DNA of 64,000 bases from Pseudomonas trivialis (GTDB taxonomy: Bacteria > Pseudomonadota > Gammaproteobacteria > Pseudomonadales > Pseudomonadaceae), in the NCBI RefSeq assembly GCF_001439805.1, contig NZ_JYLK01000009.1, forward strand, positions 1 to 64,000, read 5' to 3'. The notes beneath the pieces were generated by a model. The model was not told the origin of the DNA. It saw only the letters and a program-made list of their open reading frames with translations, and did not search any database. The position numbers and the translations under genes are program-made. Below are positions 33,635 to 42,701 of the stretch, piece after piece; position 1 is the stretch's first letter, and each line of letters starts with the position of its first letter.

Positions 33635-34126
33635 GGTGAAACTCCTTGCTGGAAGAAGTTGGCACCGTCCGCTTGCACGCGAAGAGGGTGGCAACTGTGC
33701 GTAGGTGTGCAAGACCGGGGCAAGAAGTAAAACCCAGCAGACCCGAAGGTCTCCCACGCACAGCTGCCATAACTGGCAAGCACCAAGCAAAAGCTGAGCG
33801 CTAAGCTGCGTTGATTTGTAATTCTTATTGCCGCCGGACTTGCACGTCCGGTCACCGAAAACTCAATGACCGAGCGAGACTAGCTACCTGATCCGACGGA
33901 AACAAGGCCGTGGGATTCTCTCGGAAACGTCCCGCAAATGATAGGGATCGGTCTTGCTGGCCACTAAACTATCAGCTGTTTGTGGAGCCCTTTCCGCTCT
34001 TTCTGAATGGTCAGTAGGCCGATCAGCTAACGCACCGTCAGATCTTTCTGTTTTTTTCTTCGCCCATTTATCGCCCTTTGCCTCGACCTAACATTGCGCC
34101 TGTCATTTACGTAAAAGGACTACGTC
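33635..34126. other. Gene-free stretch with a CCGGAC...GTCCGG hairpin
   Basis: Almost 500 bases without a credible gene. The only clear structure is a perfect 6-base stem with a TTGCAC loop at 33834-33851. The left part carries the promoter of the DUF6124 gene. The right part, before the accessory pair, is AT-richer and holds TTTCTGTTTTTTTCTTCG and a ribosome-like AAAAGGAC at 34114. Confidence 0.5.
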
Positions 34127-34693
34127 ATGCAGGAAAGCGATCTTCATACGGCGATCATGCGGGGCATGTTTGAACTCAAATCAAAAGGCATTGATTTCGG
34201 CTCAGCCTCAAACATGGCGTTTCATTTGGGGAACACGATGACAAGCTGCCCGGCAGTCATGGTGTTGCCTGATTCAACGGGCTGGAGCCATGGAGCCAGC
34301 TACCAGTTAGTGCGGCCCATTCATTCGGACTCTTCGGCGCCTGGCACTACGTTTGATGAGCTATGGAAATGTACGCAGCAGCACTACGGCTTGACTGCAG
34401 CAACGCTTATCACTGGCGCGGCAGGTATACCCATCAGCAAAATTGCCGTGGGCGCCTGGGTCCACGTCGGTTCCAGCAAAACGACGAATCTGGCGAGCTT
34501 GATTGGAATGCGTTTTTTTCCTCGTACATTGATCAGGCAACCAACGGTGGCCAGAATGGCAAAAGCAACGTTTGGCACCGTTCGGGTATTCGGGATTATC
34601 GGGCGAGGTATTCCCTTCGTTGCAGCGGGGCTGGCGATCTTTGATTTAGTCAGTATTGGCAAGTGTGCCTATGAGGCAAGAAATGGAAGGTGA
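34127..34693 (+). CDS. Hypothetical membrane-associated protein (STM2901-like)
   Basis: A 188-residue protein. The first 100 residues are polar (MQESDLHTAIMRGMFELKSK, then a Ser/Thr-rich part). From about 88 to 180 there are hydrophobic, glycine-rich segments (GLTAATLITGAAGIPISKI, then a basic strand and GTVRVFGIIGRGIPFVAAG). This layout and the partner gene behind it recall the STM2901/DUF1493 pair of Salmonella, but I hold that link loosely. AAAAGGAC precedes the ATG. Composition is less GC-rich than the core on both sides. Confidence 0.5.
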   Translation: MQESDLHTAIMRGMFELKSKGIDFGSASNMAFHLGNTMTSCPAVMVLPDSTGWSHGASYQLVRPIHSDSSAPGTTFDELWKCTQQHYGLTAATLITGAAGIPISKIAVGAWVHVGSSKTTNLASLIGMRFFPRTLIRQPTVARMAKATFGTVRVFGIIGRGIPFVAAGLAIFDLVSIGKCAYEARNGR

Positions 34694-34946
34694 TCTGACC
34701 AGAGCCGAAATCAGCGAAAAAGTCATTCAGCTATTCGTCGATATCATTGGCTTCATCGACCGAACTCAGGTGACGGAGCAAACCGACTTCGTCCATGACT
34801 TCAAGATTATTGATGATGACCTGACTTGCTTCGTCATGCAGATCAAATGGCAGTTCAAACTGCGCGCGACTCAGGATGATTGGGATCACGTCACTACGAT
34901 CGGGCAGGTTATCGATTTAATCGTTCAGCGCTCGGCTATTCAGTAG
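34683..34946 (+). CDS. DUF1493-like small acyl-carrier-fold protein
   Basis: An 87-residue acidic protein overlapping the previous gene by 11 bases. RAEISEKVIQLFVDIIGFID, TDFVHDFKIIDDDLTCFVMQ and WDHVTTIGQVIDLIV resemble the DUF1493 family, whose small helical fold is like acyl carrier proteins, but there is no Ser in a DSL motif for a phosphopantetheine arm. I chose the ATG at 34683 because GAGGCAAGA lies just before it; 34671 is the alternative. Likely acts with the membrane-associated partner. Confidence 0.5.
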   Translation: MEGDLTRAEISEKVIQLFVDIIGFIDRTQVTEQTDFVHDFKIIDDDLTCFVMQIKWQFKLRATQDDWDHVTTIGQVIDLIVQRSAIQ

Positions 34947-35059
34947 ACCAGCCACCCCCTTCCGAAAAGTGTACGGCCCGTTTAAACAGGTTTTGTAACT
35001 TATGTTTAACAATCCGTCTTCCTAAAATAAGCACCCATCTCCTGCCATAGAGCCGCCCC

Positions 35060-35956
35060 ATGCCTGGCCCCCGTCGCTTTCCCTTGCCCTTGATCGCTGC
35101 CTTTTTCGCGCTGTACGTCATCTGGGGCTCCACTTACCTGGTGATTCGCATTGGCGTGGAATACTGGCCGCCGTTGCTGCTGGCAGGGATTCGGTTCTGC
35201 ACGGCGGGCGCGTTGATGTATGGCTTTCTCAGATGGCGTGGCGTGCCGGCGCCGACCTGGCCGCAGTGGAAGGCCGCCGGCATGATCGGTATTTTGCTGC
35301 TCACGGTGGGCAATGGCGGCGTCAGTGTGGCCGAGCATATGGGTGTGTCGTCCGGTGTGGCTGCGCTGGCGGTGGCGACGGTGCCGCTGTTTACCTTGCT
35401 GTGCGGCTACTTTTGGGGCGCGCGCAATACGCGGCTGGAGTGGGCGGGGGTGATTCTGGGGATTATCGGCATTGCCATGCTCAACATGGGCAGCACACTG
35501 CAATCGAGTCCGATGGGCGCAGTGCTGCTGTTGATAGCCGCGGCTTCCTGGGCGTTTGGCTCGGTGTGGAGCCGGCAACTGTCGCTGCCTCAGGGCGCCA
35601 TGGCCAGTGCGGCGCAAATGCTGGTGGCGGGTGTGGCGCTGTTGCTGGTCAGTGCGCTGTCCGGCGAGCACCTCAAAGCCCTGCCGCCGCTGGAAGGCTG
35701 GCTGGCCCTGGCCTACCTCACCGTGTTTGGCTCGATCATCGCCTTCAATGCCTATATGTACCTGCTCAAGAACGTACGCCCGGCGGCCGCCACCAGCTAT
35801 GCCTATGTGAACCCTGCCGTCGCCGTCTTGCTGGGGATCGTTTTCTTGGGTGAAACCATCGGCCTGGAAGAAGCCTTCGCGATGCTGGTGATCATCAGCG
35901 CGGTGTTGCTGATCAGCCTGCCCCAATGGCGCAAGCGCAAACCGGAAATAAGGTAA
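35060..35956 (+). CDS. EamA-family drug/metabolite exporter
   Basis: A 298-residue transporter with ten membrane segments in two EamA repeats (about 10-140 and 150-285). It starts AAFFALYVIWGSTYLVIRIG, the first-repeat signature, and has YVNPAVAVLLGIVFLGETIG in the second. The length and sequence style resemble E. coli YedA. Substrates of this group are small metabolites such as amino acids; none can be deduced. Single gene, 48 bases before rhlE. Confidence 0.85.
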   Translation: MPGPRRFPLPLIAAFFALYVIWGSTYLVIRIGVEYWPPLLLAGIRFCTAGALMYGFLRWRGVPAPTWPQWKAAGMIGILLLTVGNGGVSVAEHMGVSSGVAALAVATVPLFTLLCGYFWGARNTRLEWAGVILGIIGIAMLNMGSTLQSSPMGAVLLLIAAASWAFGSVWSRQLSLPQGAMASAAQMLVAGVALLLVSALSGEHLKALPPLEGWLALAYLTVFGSIIAFNAYMYLLKNVRPAAATSYAYVNPAVAVLLGIVFLGETIGLEEAFAMLVIISAVLLISLPQWRKRKPEIR

Positions 35957-36004
35957 ACTGCCGCGCATTACGCCTTTGCGCTGAATTTTTCCTACGGTAA
36001 ACAC

Positions 36005-37342
36005 ATGACTTTCGCCACCCTTGGCCTGATCGAACCCTTGCTGCGCGCCCTTGAGACGCTTGGCTACCAGACCCCGACGCCGGTGCAGGCGCAAGCCATT
36101 CCGGCGGTGCTGGCCGGTCGCGACCTGATGGCAGCGGCCCAGACCGGCACCGGCAAGACTGCCGGTTTCGCCTTGCCTCTGCTGCAATTGCTGACGATGG
36201 AGGGGCCGAAAGTCGCCGCCAACTCGGCGCGCGCGCTGATCCTGTGCCCGACCCGCGAACTGGCCGAGCAGGTTCATGCCAGCGTCGCCGAATACGCGCA
36301 AAATCTGCCGCTGACCACTTACGCGGTGTACGGCGGCGTGAGCATCAACCCGCAGATGATGAAGCTGCGCAAGGGTGTCGACATTCTGGTCGCCACGCCC
36401 GGCCGCCTGATCGATCTGTTCCGCCAGAACGCGCTGAAACTCAACCAGTTGCAAACCCTGGTGCTGGATGAAGCTGACCGCATGCTCGACCTGGGCTTCT
36501 CCGAAGAGCTGGCGAACATCTACCGCATGCTGCCGAAAAAGCGCCAGACCCTGCTGTTCTCCGCGACCTTCTCCGATGAGATTCGCACGCTGGCCGGGCA
36601 GATGCTCAATGACCCGCTGAGCATTGAAGTCAGCCCGCGCAACGTCGCTGCCAACACCGTGAAGCAGTGGGTGGTGCCGGTGGACAAGAAGCGCAAGGCC
36701 GAGCTGTTTGTGCACCTGATGCGCAAGGGCCGCTGGAAGCAGGTGCTGGTGTTCGCCAAGACCCGCAACGGCGTGGATGCGCTGGTGGACAAGCTGCAAG
36801 GGCTGGGCATCAACGCCGACGGCATTCATGGTGATAAACCCCAGGCCACCCGCCAGCGTGCGCTGGACCGTTTCAAGAGCAGTGACGTGCAGATTCTGGT
36901 GGCCACCGATGTGGCGGCCCGTGGCCTGGACATCGAAGACCTGCCGCTGGTGGTCAACTTCGACCTGCCGATCGTCGCCGAAGATTACATCCACCGCATC
37001 GGCCGTACGGGGCGTGCGGGCAACACCGGCGAGGCGATTTCCCTGGTGTGCGCCGATGAAGTGAACATGCTGTCGGCCATCGAGATGCTCACGCGTCAGA
37101 CCCTGACCCGCAAGATGGAGCCGGACTTCGAACCCGAGCACCGCGTGCCGGACACCGATGCCAGCGGGCAGGTGGTGAAGAAGCCGAAAAAGCCGAAGAA
37201 GCCCAAGGCGTCTGGCGGTGGTGGTGGCAAGCGCAATTTGGGCAAGTGGGTGGAGAGTGGGGATTTAGCGCCTGCCGAACCTTCGATCAAGCCGGTGCGC
37301 AAGGTGCCGGTGTTCAATACCGGGCCGCGCAAGAAAAAGTAA
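36005..37342 (+). CDS. rhlE: DEAD-box RNA helicase RhlE
   Basis: A 445-residue DEAD-box helicase that works on ribosome assembly and RNA decay in the cytosol. Motifs in order: Q motif (TPTPVQAQAIP), AQTGTGKTAGFALPLL (I), PTRELAEQV (Ia), VATPGRL (Ib), VLDEADRML (II), FSATF (III), LVFAKTRNGVDAL (IV), TDVAARGLDI (V), HRIGRTGRAG (VI). The C-terminal 60 residues are Lys/Pro-rich (repeated KKPKKPK), typical of RhlE tails. The ATG at 36005 is the first codon of the conserved MTFATLGL start. Confidence 0.9.
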   Translation: MTFATLGLIEPLLRALETLGYQTPTPVQAQAIPAVLAGRDLMAAAQTGTGKTAGFALPLLQLLTMEGPKVAANSARALILCPTRELAEQVHASVAEYAQNLPLTTYAVYGGVSINPQMMKLRKGVDILVATPGRLIDLFRQNALKLNQLQTLVLDEADRMLDLGFSEELANIYRMLPKKRQTLLFSATFSDEIRTLAGQMLNDPLSIEVSPRNVAANTVKQWVVPVDKKRKAELFVHLMRKGRWKQVLVFAKTRNGVDALVDKLQGLGINADGIHGDKPQATRQRALDRFKSSDVQILVATDVAARGLDIEDLPLVVNFDLPIVAEDYIHRIGRTGRAGNTGEAISLVCADEVNMLSAIEMLTRQTLTRKMEPDFEPEHRVPDTDASGQVVKKPKKPKKPKASGGGGGKRNLGKWVESGDLAPAEPSIKPVRKVPVFNTGPRKKK

Positions 37343-37610
37343 GTAGCGGGTATCGAGACGGTTTTGAGTGCAGTGGGCGAGGCAATCTCGCTCATGTAGG
37401 CAGTGTGCAATCTACTGCGCGGCAACCCACTGGTGATAGATGAGTGGGCTCTGCTTACGGCAGCTGATCGCTCTTTAGTGTTGTGGCAGGCAATGCAACG
37501 GTCGTTTGTTGTTACTTTAAAAAATACCCTCCTGGAACTGATGTTTTACTTTCATCCAATAAAATGGGCTTCAACTTTTTGATCCCCATGAATAAATTGG
37601 AGGTTTCTGT
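37343..37610. other. Intergenic region downstream of rhlE
   Basis: No gene. AT-rich DNA (37500-37570) leads to the ribosome site TTGGAGG before 37611. A CCCACT...AGTGGG pair at about 37430-37450 could form a loose hairpin. Confidence 0.4.
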
Positions 37611-38114
37611 ATGGCAGTATTTCTTGTTCCATTTGCCGTAGCCGCGCTGGGTGGATTAGGTATTATTGGCGGTGCTGTTGCAAGTCGAGAAATTTCGAAA
37701 AAGACAGCATCGGATGAACGTGAGGTGCAAGACCGCAACAAGGCGGCATTAACGGAGCGTTTTTCCAACGTTAAGAGCCACCAGGAACAAGGTGAAATTG
37801 CGTTGGCAGTCAATGATCTAAAAGAATTGATTGCCTTTTATAAGCAGACTCCTGGCGCGACAGACGATGAACTGCATAGTTTAATCAATGACTTGCGGTC
37901 CCTGACGTTTCAAGGTCAAGAAGAGGGCCGGCGACTGACGACTGACTATAAGGTGGCGTTGAGCGAGGCTGAGCATGGCTTCCCTTATGAACGCTATATT
38001 CTTAATCGTGATTACGTACACGAGTTAAAGCGAGTGCTGCCTGAGGGTGATGAGTTTTTAAACATGGAAGTTTCGAAATTCAACGCTATCCGGCCGCCGC
38101 TCAAAATTAATTGA
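37611..38114 (+). CDS. Hypothetical protein with N-terminal membrane segment
   Basis: A 167-residue protein. Residues 2-26 are a glycine-rich hydrophobic segment (PFAVAALGGLGIIGGAVASR), the rest is soluble and helical with KSHQEQGEIALAVNDLKELI and LRSLTFQGQEEGRRLTTDYK. TTGGAGG lies 8 bases before the ATG. Composition is AT-richer than neighbours, so it may be a recent arrival. No family recognised. Confidence 0.55.
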   Translation: MAVFLVPFAVAALGGLGIIGGAVASREISKKTASDEREVQDRNKAALTERFSNVKSHQEQGEIALAVNDLKELIAFYKQTPGATDDELHSLINDLRSLTFQGQEEGRRLTTDYKVALSEAEHGFPYERYILNRDYVHELKRVLPEGDEFLNMEVSKFNAIRPPLKIN

Positions 38115-38131
38115 AGGCTGCGATCACTCAG

Positions 38132-38160
38132 TCCAATCTCGACTTCGGTTGAGTATTGGA
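38132..38160. terminator. UUCG-tetraloop hairpin between convergent genes
   Basis: TCCAAT CTCGAC - TTCG - GTTGAG T ATTGGA forms a stable stem with one bulged T and a UUCG tetraloop. It sits exactly between two convergent genes. There is no T tract on the + side, so it may act as mRNA end protection rather than a classic terminator. Confidence 0.5.
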
Positions 38161-38180
38161 CCCGGTCGCGCTCACTGTCC

Positions 38181-39407
38181 TTATTGGTTTAACCACGCCA
38201 ACACACCAAACGCCGCCGCGCGTCCGCTGGTAAAACATCCCGTCAGCAAATACCCGCCGGTCGGTGCTTCCCAATCCAGCATCTCCCCCGCACAGAAAAC
38301 CCCCGGCAATTGCTTGAGCATCAAGCGCTCATCCAGCGCCTCGAACGGCACACCGCCTGCGGTGCTGATGGCCTCATCGATGGGCCGTGTCTTCACCAGG
38401 GTCAACGGCAACGCCTTGATATCCACCGCCAGCTGCGCGGGATCATTGAAGTGCTCAGCCGGGGTCAACTCGCGCAACAGCGCCGCCTTCACGCCGTCCA
38501 CTCCCAGTTGACTGTGCAAATGCTTGCTCATCGAGCGCGAACCGCGCGGTTTAGCCAGTGCGGCCTGCACAGTGTGCAGCGGCCTGCTTGGCAGCAGATC
38601 AATATGCACGGTGGCCGCGCCATCACGGTTGATGGCCTCACGTATCGGCGCTGACAGCGCGTAGATCAGGCTGCCCTCGATGCCGGTGGCGGTGATCACG
38701 CATTCGCCCAACCGAGGCTTGTCGTCACCCAGCCCGATGGCGACATTCTTCAACGGCGCGCCGGCGAATTTGCTGACCATCAATTCGCTCCAGGCCGACA
38801 CCTCAAACCCGCAATTGCTCGGTTGCAGACGAACGTAGGGCACGCCTTTGTCTTCCAGCAACTTGAGCCAGGCGCCATCGGAACCCAGGCGTGACCAACT
38901 GCCGCCGCCCAGGGCCAGCAACACGGCATCGCTGCGCACGGTTTTCTCGCCGTCCGGGCTGTGGATAAGTAAATCGCCCTCGCTGTTCCAACCCAGCCAA
39001 CGGTGCCGGGTGTGGATAGCCACGCCCTGGTCGCGCAGGCGCTTGAGCCAGGCGCGCAGCAGCGGTGCGGCTTTCATGTCGGCAGGAAATACTCGGCCTG
39101 AGGTGCCGATAAAGGTCTGGATGCCCAGGCCGTGGATCCATTCGCACAACGCCTCGGCACCAAACTCACGCAGCAACGGCGCCAGGTGCGGCGCCCGTTC
39201 GGCATAGCGGGCCACGAACGCCGGGTACGCTTCGGAGTGGGTGATGTTCATGCCGCCCACCCCCGCCAGCAGGAATTTGCGCCCCACCGAGGGCATGCCG
39301 TCGTACAGGTCCACCCGTACGCCGGCCTGGCTCAGGACTTCGGCGGCCATCAGCCCGGCTGGGCCGCCGCCGATGAGGGTGACGTGGTGAGGTGGGGTCT
39401 GAGGCAT
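38181..39407 (-). CDS. TIGR03862-type flavoprotein (HI0933 family)
   Basis: A 408-residue NAD(P)/FAD-dependent flavoprotein. The N-terminal dinucleotide-binding motif is VTLIGGGPAGLMAAEVLS (residues 9-26). VLLALGGGSWSRLGSDG and the C-terminal GVFCAGEMLDWEAPTGGYLL (FAD-binding end of the HI0933/YhiN fold) identify the family. The biochemical role is not known; some relatives modify or protect flavin or tRNA. It reads toward the UUCG hairpin. The ATG at 39407 is the start of conserved sequence. Confidence 0.85.
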   Translation of the reverse strand: MPQTPPHHVTLIGGGPAGLMAAEVLSQAGVRVDLYDGMPSVGRKFLLAGVGGMNITHSEAYPAFVARYAERAPHLAPLLREFGAEALCEWIHGLGIQTFIGTSGRVFPADMKAAPLLRAWLKRLRDQGVAIHTRHRWLGWNSEGDLLIHSPDGEKTVRSDAVLLALGGGSWSRLGSDGAWLKLLEDKGVPYVRLQPSNCGFEVSAWSELMVSKFAGAPLKNVAIGLGDDKPRLGECVITATGIEGSLIYALSAPIREAINRDGAATVHIDLLPSRPLHTVQAALAKPRGSRSMSKHLHSQLGVDGVKAALLRELTPAEHFNDPAQLAVDIKALPLTLVKTRPIDEAISTAGGVPFEALDERLMLKQLPGVFCAGEMLDWEAPTGGYLLTGCFTSGRAAAFGVLAWLNQ

Positions 39408-39578
39408 GGGCAGGGCTACGATGCTGTGAATAAGCCGGGCATTCTACCGGACGCGACGCCAGCTGCCTGATCAAAAAACGTACACTTTCCTGCAGGCCTT
39501 ATGGATAAATGCCTACAGGCGCTTACGCTCAAGTTATCCACAGGCCGTTCCACAGCCATTGTGGGTAACGCCCAGCAT

Positions 39579-40499
39579 TCAGTGACAACCTGATGACGTC
39601 CATACCCGCTGCGCGCTGTGGTGCAGGATGCCGTGGCGGCGTGCGAGGGCAGGGCGGTCCTTGCTGTAGCCACCGCCGATCACGCCCATCACTGGAATGT
39701 CGCGGCCCAGGCAGTGGCGCATCACGGCTTCATCGCGGGCGGCCACACCTGCGTCTGTCAGCTTGAGGTAGCCGAGGGCGTCGTCCTTGTGCACATCCAC
39801 GCCGGCGTCGTACAGCACCAGGTCGGGCTGGTACAGCGCCAGCAGGTAGTTAAGCGCATCGTCCACCACCTTGAGGTAATCGGCGTCGCCCATGCCCATG
39901 GGCAGCGGGATGTCCCAGTCGCTTTGGGCCTTGCGCGCGGGGAAGTTCTTTTCGCAGTGCAGCGACACGGTGATGGCGTCCGGCGTGTCGTGGAGGATGC
40001 GTGCGGTGCCGTCGCCCTGATGCACATCGCAGTCGAAGATCAGCACGCGGTTGACCCGTCCGCTGGCCAGCAGGTAATGGCTGATCACCGCCAGGTCGTT
40101 GAAGATGCAGAAGCCCGCCGGGTAATCGTAGTGGGCGTGGTGGGTGCCGCCGGCCAGGTGGCAGGCCAGGCCGTGTTCGAGGGCTTGTTCGGCGGCGAGC
40201 AGGGAACCGCCGACCGCCCGCACGGTGCGCCTGGCCAAGGCTTCGCTCCAGGGCAGGCCGAGGCGGCGCTGGTCTTCGCGAGACAGTTCGCCGCTCATGT
40301 AGCGTGCGATGTAGCCAGGTTCGTGGGCCAGGGCCAGAATCTGCGGCGGGCACAATTCGGGGCGCAGCAGGCGGCTGTCTTCGGTCAGCCCGGTGGACAC
40401 CAGGTGGTCGCGCAACAGGCGAAACTTGTCCATGGGAAACCGATGGTCTGCCGGGAACTCAGGGCTGTAGTCATCGTGGTAGATCAATGGCAAAGGCAT
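39579..40499 (-). CDS. Histone deacetylase-like amidohydrolase
   Basis: A 306-residue zinc hydrolase of the class II/IV histone-deacetylase superfamily. Key segments: YPAGFCIFNDLAV, LIFDCDVHQGDGTARIL (Asp and His of the zinc site), VLYDAGVDVHKDDALG (second zinc-site Asp) and GVIGGGYSKD near the end. Bacterial members remove acetyl or similar groups from polyamines or small metabolites. The ATG at 40499 (MPLPLIYHDDY) is the usual start; an upstream extension in the frame is not coding. Divergent from the GNAT gene 76 bases away, an interesting acetyl-transfer/acetyl-removal pairing. Confidence 0.85.
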   Translation of the reverse strand: MPLPLIYHDDYSPEFPADHRFPMDKFRLLRDHLVSTGLTEDSRLLRPELCPPQILALAHEPGYIARYMSGELSREDQRRLGLPWSEALARRTVRAVGGSLLAAEQALEHGLACHLAGGTHHAHYDYPAGFCIFNDLAVISHYLLASGRVNRVLIFDCDVHQGDGTARILHDTPDAITVSLHCEKNFPARKAQSDWDIPLPMGMGDADYLKVVDDALNYLLALYQPDLVLYDAGVDVHKDDALGYLKLTDAGVAARDEAVMRHCLGRDIPVMGVIGGGYSKDRPALARRHGILHHSAQRVWTSSGCH

Positions 40500-40574
40500 G
40501 GGATTTTCTGACGGGAACCTGCGAACGATCTTACCAGCGCTGTACACTCTCGCACATGGCAAGGGAGGGGACCC

Positions 40575-41144
40575 ATGGAGCCGATACTTGAATTGCACAG
40601 CGCACGCCTGATCATGCGCCAATGGCGCGACAGCGACCTGCCGGAATTTGCACGCATGTGCGCCGACCCGCAGGTGATGCGCTATTTTCCGTCCCCCTTG
40701 AGCCACCTGGAAAGCGCCGCATTGATTGGTCGTATTCGCGGCCATTTTGCTGAATACGGCTTTGGCCTGTGGGCCTTGCAGCGCAAGGACAGCGGCGAAT
40801 TCATCGGCCTTACCGGCTTGCAGCATGTCGGCTTTGACGCCGGGTTTACTCCCGCAGTGGAAATCGGCTGGCGCCTGGCCCGCGAACACTGGGGGCTGGG
40901 TTACGCCAGCGAGGCGGCCTGGACCGCGCTGCGCAGTGGGTTTGACCGCTTGCAGTTGGATGACATCGTCGCTTTCACCACCGAGACCAATCTGCCATCA
41001 CAAAAAGTCATGCAGGCCATCGGTATGCATTACGATCCCCAGGCAGATTTTGAACACCCCAAGGTTGCAGCCGATGACCCGCTGCGCCCCCATGTTTTGT
41101 ATCGCATCACCCGCGACCAATGGTTGGACACGCTGCACGGATAA
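40575..41144 (+). CDS. GNAT-family N-acetyltransferase (RimJ-like)
   Basis: A 189-residue acetyl-CoA-dependent acetyltransferase of the RimI/RimJ type. Fold segments: LHSARLIMRQWRDSDLPEFA (start), VEIGWRLAREHWGLGYASEA (motif A with the pyrophosphate-binding loop) and ETNLPSQKVMQAIGMHYD (motif B). It could acetylate protein N-termini, amino groups of small molecules or antibiotics. Followed after 38 bases by tesB, both rightward. Confidence 0.85.
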   Translation: MEPILELHSARLIMRQWRDSDLPEFARMCADPQVMRYFPSPLSHLESAALIGRIRGHFAEYGFGLWALQRKDSGEFIGLTGLQHVGFDAGFTPAVEIGWRLAREHWGLGYASEAAWTALRSGFDRLQLDDIVAFTTETNLPSQKVMQAIGMHYDPQADFEHPKVAADDPLRPHVLYRITRDQWLDTLHG

Positions 41145-41182
41145 GCAGCCCGGAATGCCCCGTAGATTGTAGGAGTTGCTCT

Positions 41183-42052
41183 ATGAGCCAAGTATTGGAA
41201 GATCTGGTGGACTTGCTGACCCTGGAGCCGATTGAGGAAAACCTCTTTCGCGGCCGCAGCCAGGACCTGGGTTTTCGCCAGTTGTTCGGCGGTCAGGTGC
41301 TCGGCCAGTCGTTGTCGGCCGCCAGCCAGACCGTGGAAGAGACGCGCCATGTGCATTCCTTGCACGGCTATTTCCTGCGCCCCGGCGACGCTGCCTTGCC
41401 GGTGGTGTATTCGGTGGACCGCGTGCGTGACGGCGGCAGTTTCAGCACGCGCCGGGTGACGGCCATCCAGAAGGGCAATCCGATTTTTACCTGCAGCGCC
41501 TCGTTCCAGTACGGCGAGGAGGGCTTCGAGCATCAGACCACCATGCCCGTTGTGGTGGGGCCGGAAAACCTGCCGTCGGAGTTGGAGCTGACCCAGCAGC
41601 GCGCGCACCTGATCCCCGAGCACATGCGCGACAAGCTGCTGTGCCCCAAGCCCATCGAAGTGCGCCCGGTCACCGAGCGCGACCCGTTCAACCCGCAGCC
41701 GTCCGACCCGGTCAAATACGTGTGGTTTCGCGCCGATGGCGCCCTGGCGGATGCGCCGGCGCTGCACAAGTACCTGCTGGCCTATGCCTCGGACTTCGGC
41801 CTGCTGACAACCTCGCTGCTGCCTCATGGCAAGACCGTGTGGCAAAAGGATATGCAGGTCGCGAGCCTCGACCACGCGCTGTGGTTTCACGCCGACCTGC
41901 GCGCCGACGACTGGCTGCTCTACGCCATGGACAGCCCGTGGGCCGGCAATTCCCGCGGGTTTTCGCGGGGCAGCGTGTACAACCGCGCCGGGCAACTGGT
42001 GGCGTCGGTGACCCAGGAAGGCCTGATTCGCCATCGCAAGGATTGGGCATGA
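41183..42052 (+). CDS. tesB: Acyl-CoA thioesterase II
   Basis: A 289-residue double-hotdog thioesterase that frees medium and long-chain fatty acids from CoA. Matches TesB (E. coli 286): FRGRSQDLGFRQLFGGQVLG near the start, HSLHGYFLRPGD (His), GGSFSTRRVTAIQ, and in the second hotdog LDHALWFHADLRADDWLLYA with DSPWAGNSRGFSRG near the end. The ATG at 41183 has TAGGAG upstream. Its stop overlaps the ATG of the HAD phosphatase gene by four bases, so the two genes are translationally coupled. Confidence 0.95.
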   Translation: MSQVLEDLVDLLTLEPIEENLFRGRSQDLGFRQLFGGQVLGQSLSAASQTVEETRHVHSLHGYFLRPGDAALPVVYSVDRVRDGGSFSTRRVTAIQKGNPIFTCSASFQYGEEGFEHQTTMPVVVGPENLPSELELTQQRAHLIPEHMRDKLLCPKPIEVRPVTERDPFNPQPSDPVKYVWFRADGALADAPALHKYLLAYASDFGLLTTSLLPHGKTVWQKDMQVASLDHALWFHADLRADDWLLYAMDSPWAGNSRGFSRGSVYNRAGQLVASVTQEGLIRHRKDWA

Positions 42053-42648
42053 GCCTGGCAGAGATTAAGCACTGGGTGTTCGACATGGACGGTACCCTCA
42101 CCGTGGCAGTGCACGACTTTGCGGCCATTCGCGTGGCCCTGGGCATACCGCCCGAAGACGACATCCTTACCCATCTGGCCGCGTTGCCGGCCGATATCGC
42201 AGCGTCCAAACATGCCTGGCTGCTGGAGCACGAGCGCGAACTGGCGCTGGGCTCGACGGCAGCCGAGGGTGCGGTGGCGCTGGTGCGCGAACTGGCTGCG
42301 CGCGGTTATCGTTTGGGCATCCTGACCCGCAACGCGCGGGAGCTGGCGCATGTCACGCTGGCGGCGATCGGTCTGGCGGACTGCTTTGCTGCTGAGGATG
42401 TGCTGGGCCGCGAAGACGCGCCGCCCAAGCCTGCGCCGGGTGGATTGTTGAAGCTGGCGGCCGCCTGGGGTGTGGCTCCGAGCGAGATGGTGATGGTGGG
42501 GGATTACCGCTTCGACCTGGACTGCGGACGGGCGGCGGGGACGCGGACGGTGTTGGTGAACCTGCCGCAGAACCCGTGGCCGGAGCTGGCGGATTGGCAT
42601 GCCGAGGATTGTGGGGCTTTGCGTCGGATGATCCAGGCCAGTCAATAG
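42049..42648 (+). CDS. HAD-superfamily hydrolase
   Basis: A 199-residue HAD phosphatase coupled to tesB (ATGA overlap). Motif I is VFDMDGTLTV (Asp nucleophile), motif II LGILTRNARE, motif III with PPKPAPG, motif IV VGDYRFDLDCG. A small helical cap (about 20-75) identifies subfamily IA (phosphoglycolate/haloacid type). Such enzymes clear damaged or surplus phosphorylated metabolites; the true substrate cannot be told. Confidence 0.85.
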   Translation: MSLAEIKHWVFDMDGTLTVAVHDFAAIRVALGIPPEDDILTHLAALPADIAASKHAWLLEHERELALGSTAAEGAVALVRELAARGYRLGILTRNARELAHVTLAAIGLADCFAAEDVLGREDAPPKPAPGGLLKLAAAWGVAPSEMVMVGDYRFDLDCGRAAGTRTVLVNLPQNPWPELADWHAEDCGALRRMIQASQ

Positions 42649-42658
42649 AAATCAAAAG

Positions 42659-42687
42659 GTGGGAGGGAGCAAGCCCCCTCCCACATG
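42659..42687. repeat. GTGGGAGG hairpin between convergent genes
   Basis: GGTGGGAGG and CCTCCCAC flank GAGCAAGCCC; another copy of the dispersed hairpin, between the HAD gene and the convergent hydrolase gene. Confidence 0.6.
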
Positions 42688-42701
42688 TTTATCCGGTTTC
42701 A

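Noticed and set aside
35006..37141. 711-codon minus frame across the EamA and rhlE genes
   Set aside because: It spans two real genes and a promoter with a His/Gln/Arg-rich nonsense composition.
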